A stretch of DNA of 64,000 nt from the NCBI GenBank assembly GCA_902729315.2, contig LR746279.1, positions 3,566,001-3,630,000 of the forward strand, given 5' to 3'. Source of the stretch: Spirodela intermedia. Its lineage: Eukaryota > Streptophyta > Magnoliopsida > Alismatales > Araceae. Position numbers and translations under genes: made by a program. The notes under the pieces are model-generated. The model was given only the letters and a program-made list of their open reading frames with translations. It searched no databases and was not told the DNA's origin. This document shows positions 58,522 to 64,000 of this stretch, in pieces (the first letter of the stretch is position 1; the number at the start of each line of letters is the position of its first letter).

Positions 58522-61500
58522 AGATCCCCCATCCACTTCACCTCATATGGCCGTATATTTTGGGCATGTCCACAATTCAAGTCACCCTCCCTAATTAGAA
58601 GTCCAAATAATGGGCTTATCTACTATGCACATCTTTCACATTCTTGGCCCGAATGGCCCAATGATTTGAAAGCCTAGAGCAGATTAGAGGGCTCTAAAAG
58701 TGCACAACAGAGTGTACAACAGGATTAGAAATATTAAATATATTTTTTAAGTTTACTTGTAATCTCTAATTTCTACTTGTTTAAAACATATAACATGCTA
58801 CAAAGCAATTGTTTCCTAATCATGGTAGAGTTTATGTTCTCTTAAATTGTGAACTCAAGGATTGCCCAAATCAACCCTTTTGGACCAGAGAATTGTAGAT
58901 CTTTGTCCATTGTGGATTTAAATATACTATTTTCACTCTTCCTTTCTTTCTTAACATTTGTTCCTAGTACAAAGTTCAATGTTCTAGATTCATCATTTTG
59001 AATATTATTTGATTTTTGGCCAACCTTAGATCAAGGAGGTGATATTTGATTTGATCGGTACTTAATCCTTGACTTTGGGAATTATTTCTACGATATTCAA
59101 TCTTATACTTTATTTGAAATATTGTAATCTTCCTAGATCTAAAGGTAAATGACAATGATTTTGCAATACTTTGATCCCCCTAATTACATCTACTTCAATA
59201 GAACAATCTTGTTCTTAGTTCCACTAGCTTGATTGTCCACTAGTTACAATTACTGATTAACATAATTAGTTCTCACAAAATTAGTTATCTTCTACATTCA
59301 TTGCTCTAGGTGGCCAACTACTAACTATGAGCTAAATATTGATGAGTAATTAAAAAAATATTTAATCACATATTTACCCACAGAAAAATGATGAAATATT
59401 TCATTTTGAGTTGATTTTAAAAGAATATTGACTTGGAGTGCTGAAATTCCAATGAAAATGATGATAATGGAGACTTGATTCTTACAATCTTCTTTTATAG
59501 GGATGTTGGCTTAGTGTCAAAGGGATTGTGATGTCTTGATTGGAATTAGCTCATCAACTTGATGTCCTCTTTTCATTTGACCACCAAAAACCTCTCAAAA
59601 TTCTTAAAGAACATTTTTATTTGGAAACCAATGAACCTCTCAAAAATGTAAATTGGTTAGAGCTGTTCATTTAAACCTAACTCTTGGACTGATGTTGAAT
59701 TTATAGAGTAATCTCATTCAAAAACTTCTAGTCTTAAAAATATTTCAAATTTAAATTTACTTAAAAATTCAAATGGTTCTAAACTAAGACAACATAACAA
59801 TTGAGTGTTTAGATATTCTTAATGAGCAGTAAGATATATATTTGAAGTTCATTCAATTTGACTAAGTCATTTAAAGATCTGTTATCATCAAAATAAAATT
59901 GATAATATATTTCAAAATCAAGTAATAATATGTCAATCAAGACTTATCCAAATTACCACAAGAAAATCATGTAAAACAACATGTAAAACAAATATACAAG
60001 CGAACAATGAATCCTAGTCTTAATATGTTAAATAAAAATTTAAGTAGTAAAGAATATTCATTATTTATTAATTTCAGTTATTCAGAAACAATACTAATTG
60101 TTCAAATTGAATCAAATACTTTTGAGATCAACAATATTAACATGGTATCAAAAATACTTTGTGTTAGCTTTCATACCCATATTGACATTAGTAACATTTT
60201 TTGATTTTGTAAGGCTAATAATTACTTTTAAGTAATATTTTTTGTAAATATTAGTAATTAAACTGGTAAAATTCATCAAATTCTAGAATTCAGTATTATG
60301 GGATTAAAATTTCAATATTTTTTACTTTGCATTTGAGTTTTTCTTAATATGTATTCAATTAATTTCATGTTCATGCATAATACACTACGTAACTATAGAT
60401 CAATTTCATGATCAGTAAGTAGAATTCAATCTTTTAATTGATCTTTTACTTCTCAAGGATCAATGCAGCAGTGAGAGCTTTTTCTTTTTGCTTCATGAAC
60501 CTACTTTTATCTTCAAAGTTGTATCTGCAGGTAGCTTAGAGTGTGCAGGATAGTTCCTTACATCCTTGGGCCTCTTGGGTTAAAAAGGTTGTATAATAGT
60601 CTTAAAACTATCAGATCCCACTTTTCCATTTTGAATCTCCAAAATTCATGTTAATGTTATAAAGTCAATATCGATTTAGTACCTGGACAATTTTCATTGA
60701 AGTTTGTGCATATGACTCGCCAATGACTCTACTAGTAAATAATTTCATACAAAAAATCCAAACATTTGCACTTTTTTTTTTTTTTTTTTGATGAAGAAAT
60801 TTGATTGAGTGATAAAAGTTTGACCTCATTCTGAGGATACATAAGTGGGATCTCATTCGCATAAGGGGCGAGGATGACATGGAGGGTGAAAGACCTCTTT
60901 TTTTAGAGGGGATGTGATAATACTGGAGATAGACTCCAGTTTGCTCATCATATTTGAAGAAACCGGTTGATCTGCATTTGGGCTGAAAGAGCTTTTGAGT
61001 TCATGAAGTTAGAATATCTGGTTGACAGTAGTAGGACGTGTAAACCTCCATGTTGTGCACCATGAGGTGTTCCTGCAAGACAAGAATTTGCTGCAGTAAG
61101 TGGTTCTAAGAAAGAAATAAAATGATATCAAGTCGTGAGAAAAGAGTTGTTAAGATAGTGAGGATTATAGAACTATGCTGGAGTATGACAATAAACCCAA
61201 ATATGAATTTGCCTTCCTAATGTTGCACGCGTCTAATCCCTCTGGCCAAGATCTTATTAGTACCATTAGTTGTCGTACTTCCTCTAAGTAGGTAAGAAAA
61301 CTTTTCACCCCACGAGGAATGACTTGGTCTCTTTTTCTAACTCTTTTCTTTTCTCTTATTCTCTCTCTTTTTTTTTTTTTTTTTTTTTTGAGGGCCTTTT
61401 CTTTTACCCTCCACTAATGCCCATTATTTGGTGTACAAGGGTAATTCCTTTTGGAGTCTAGTGATTGGGGGAAGGGAAATAGGTTGCTCGCTTTTTTTTA

Positions 61501-64000
61501 TTATTATTATTATTTTTTAGGGCCCTTTCCCTCACCCTCCACTAATTGTCTATGATGGGCTAGTGAAACATTTGCACTTACACATAGAATAATGACAATG
61601 TTAACTCTTATTTAGACTTCCAATTCTCGTTTGATTTTGAATATTTCTGTCCAGATATGAATTGAAATGACACAAAAAATTTCTATGGTCAAGATTGTCA
61701 AATGAATTTTCCTTCATTATGTGGAGACGAAAATGCCCTTCAAGATATGTGTTCGTTATTGAGGCTGTTTAATCATGTACAAAACATCACTTTTCAATAA
61801 ATTTCAGGCTCCATTTCTGAGTCATCACTTTTATAACTTTAGGTTGAGTGAGTTTATGTAAAGCTTACATCCATAATTCATCAAAACCTTATTGAGTCAA
61901 TCCACGACCCAATAAGCACACTGGTAAATAGTAAAGCTACTTTATATAGAGGACTGAAGGATTATATATAATGAGAGATCTTGTAGTGATTCGTGTTAGT
62001 AATAGAATACTGATTTAATTTATTGTCAGTCCTCATGCATGGCATTCAGATGCCACTTGTAGGCACAAAGCAAGAATTGTGGGAGTAGGCGATGGCAGCG
62101 GTGGGCAGAGTATCATGGTGCTGTTAACATGTGTGCCTATCTTGAGGAATTCGGAAAAATTACTTGTGCATATTTCATGTTACCTCCTTAGGGTTTCTTG
62201 GATTATCTACCTGAAATAGGTCACATAAGATTGCGTGATGTAGTTGCTTTATGTTGGCGATCAGGTTAGGTATAATATGACATTAACATAAAAAATGATG
62301 ATCATGTACCAGTTGACAAGTACGAATAGCACCATGGCAACATAGACGAAACATAATGGTGGGAATTGATTGCCTACCTTGAAACTTCTTGTAACCATTT
62401 AGTTTATGAGAGCGTTGAAAATTAGAATCAATGTGAATGCAAACTGAAAATGCAATGGAAATTTTGAGGACCTAATTTCCATGGAGTAAACTTTTTTTGC
62501 TTTTCTGAACTCAATCCTTTTTCAGTAAAAATATCAATTACCTGTTTTAGATAGTGATTGGCATAAAGCAATTACCGTGCAATGTTACTCAGCTATGTAC
62601 AATTTTTCTCGGGGTTTGATAATATCAATTATCCTTATGTCCAGAAAATATTATTGGAACAGAGCAGCACTCAATTACGATAATTAGAAGTTTTTGGAAC
62701 AGAACAGATCAATTACGCTCAACGTGTCAGTTTTATCTACTAGGTTGCAAAAGTAACGATACATGGGATTTCCTTCTCTAAAACACATATCATCCTTGTA
62801 TTTACTCTGTAATGTCCAGTCTGATTTGAAGCCATGTTAAATGCAAGGTATCATGAAAACGAAGGCTATAACTGGGTATATACCGTAAAATGCAAATGCA
62901 CAATACTATCCCTCGTGATCACCAAGAAAATAACGGAGAACAGCGTTAGTATTACATGTACTCAATTATTGACGCAACCTTCCTCAATATAGTTCCCAGA
63001 CGAAATAACAACCTGGAGACCGAGATTCTACTTGGAATCACCTGTCGGGAAGAGAGAAAATTGCGGTGGATTTAGGGAATCTCACGTGAAACTTGGTGAT
63101 TTTTTTTTCACTTCCCTTTTTTCAGAGTGTGATCACCGAGTCTAAACTGCGGAGATCTGATAATTGAAGATAAACAGAGATTGTTACACATTTGACCAGA
63201 CACTAAACACAATGTGAGAAAGACAGATCGAGATGACAGATTTATTACATAAAAAACCGCAGATGGGTTTTACGCTGAAGTCAACACGGAGGTCGGTAAC
63301 GTAGATGATTGATTTGACAAGTAGCTAAATTATAGCAGGAAGAAAGAGCAGACGCAAATATTATGTTTGTTATTTTGAGCCCTGTGATATCGTAATTATT
63401 TCTTATCGAGGAAAATGCAGCGCAAGTTGTCTTTAATACAAACAAGTTTCGTTGGTTCTCAGGTCAACCTTCTTCCGCGTTGTGGTTGGTATGCAACAGT
63501 TATCTTGACCCATCCCGTCTTCACTCTCCTCAGAGATATGCCCATAGTGGTCAGTTTGACGGAATCCCGTGACGGAGTTTATCCCCACCAACTTCGGGAG
63601 AACGCTGCTTTAAAGAATTTTCTTCTGCCTCAGGACTCCAATTCCTTAAAGAAAAGGCAACTCATCTTCTCGTTCACAGCCAGTTTGGGTATCATCCTCT
63701 TACAATAATGCCGACAACGAACGTTTTGCTCCTGAAAGGTAGATGAACGGGCCCCGGTCTTGTCCAGAAAGTACAAGGTTCAGCATTAGAAGTTACAGCT
63801 GCATTTACCATCACAATTAAAGTTTCGTAATTGTCAGGATTATTGAATTTTATGTTCTTCAGGAGTAAACTTCGTTCTTAATTGACGTCCGGAATCATCT
63901 CTCAACTAATCAGGGAGAATTAAAGAACCAACGCAGGGAAAGAGTTGAACTAATTACACCTACCCGATAATAACGAAGCAGAATTAACGGAGCAAAAAAA
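58522..64000. other. AT-rich spacer to window end, no gene supported
   Basis: It includes poly-T runs at about 60773-60790 and 61372-61389 and a twice-occurring phrase (CCCTCCACTAAT at about 61412 and 61541). An open frame at 63415-63708 (97 codons, MQRKLSLIQTSFVGS..) has no recognisable domain and no visible promoter, so it is not called as a gene. Confidence 0.55.

Noticed and set aside
63415-63708. 97-codon frame near the window end
   Set aside because: No domain, no family resemblance and no promoter; it may be chance or part of a gene beyond the window.
1-64000. CRISPR arrays, bacterial operons or phage-like systems
   Set aside because: The window is clearly plant nuclear DNA; repeats seen are microsatellites, local duplications and transposon relics without CRISPR spacing.

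Overview
This is a nuclear segment of a flowering plant. Genes are split by many introns with GT..AG borders. The proteins belong to plant families: LRR-malectin receptors, a chloroplast starch-initiation coiled-coil protein, a Rab5-type GTPase and MBR-type RING E3 ligases. GC-rich exons sit in very AT-rich spacers, and decayed copia and LINE pieces are present. The GC-heterogeneous genes would suit a monocot or an early-diverging angiosperm, but the species cannot be fixed from sequence alone. Gene models below were built by hand from reading frames, splice borders and intron phase; no transcript evidence was available.

Layout. Positions 1-10.0 kb are AT-rich spacer with no supportable gene. 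From 10.4 to 24.4 kb (+) lies a 15-exon LRR-malectin receptor of LRR-VIII-2 type. It ends right after its membrane segment and has no kinase; its introns hold a 261-bp triplication with exon fossils and a small LTR element. At 25.0-28.9 kb (+) is a two-exon chloroplast coiled-coil protein like MRC/PII1. Convergent to it, at 29.8-32.5 kb (-), is a seven-exon Rab5/RABF-type GTPase, followed on the same strand at 32.9-36.8 kb by a nine-exon METTL22-like methyltransferase. A CpG-rich promoter block and then an AT-rich stretch with a copia gag relic follow. A GC-rich island (39.4-40.0 kb) precedes an IST1-like ESCRT gene (40.6-43.7 kb, +) and a one-exon single-pass membrane protein (44.0-44.6 kb, +). 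At 45.8-47.2 kb (-) is a small UPF0390/LCT10-type gene, divergent from an MBR-type RING-H2 E3 ligase (5' leader from about 47.9 kb, coding 50.7-53.9 kb, +). A decayed second copy of that ligase's 3' end lies at 57.4-58.5 kb. The last 5.5 kb are AT-rich spacer.

The genes do not form an operon-like system. Several are linked by cell role: Rab5 and IST1 both act in endosome/multivesicular-body traffic, the route by which plant receptors such as the LRR-malectin protein are turned over; that link is inference only. The main points of interest are the kinase-less receptor with an uninterrupted spliced frame, the RING copy that has lost a zinc-binding His, the Rab5 exon whose best donor breaks frame, and a recurring habit of short local tandem duplications (170-350 bp) in introns and spacers.
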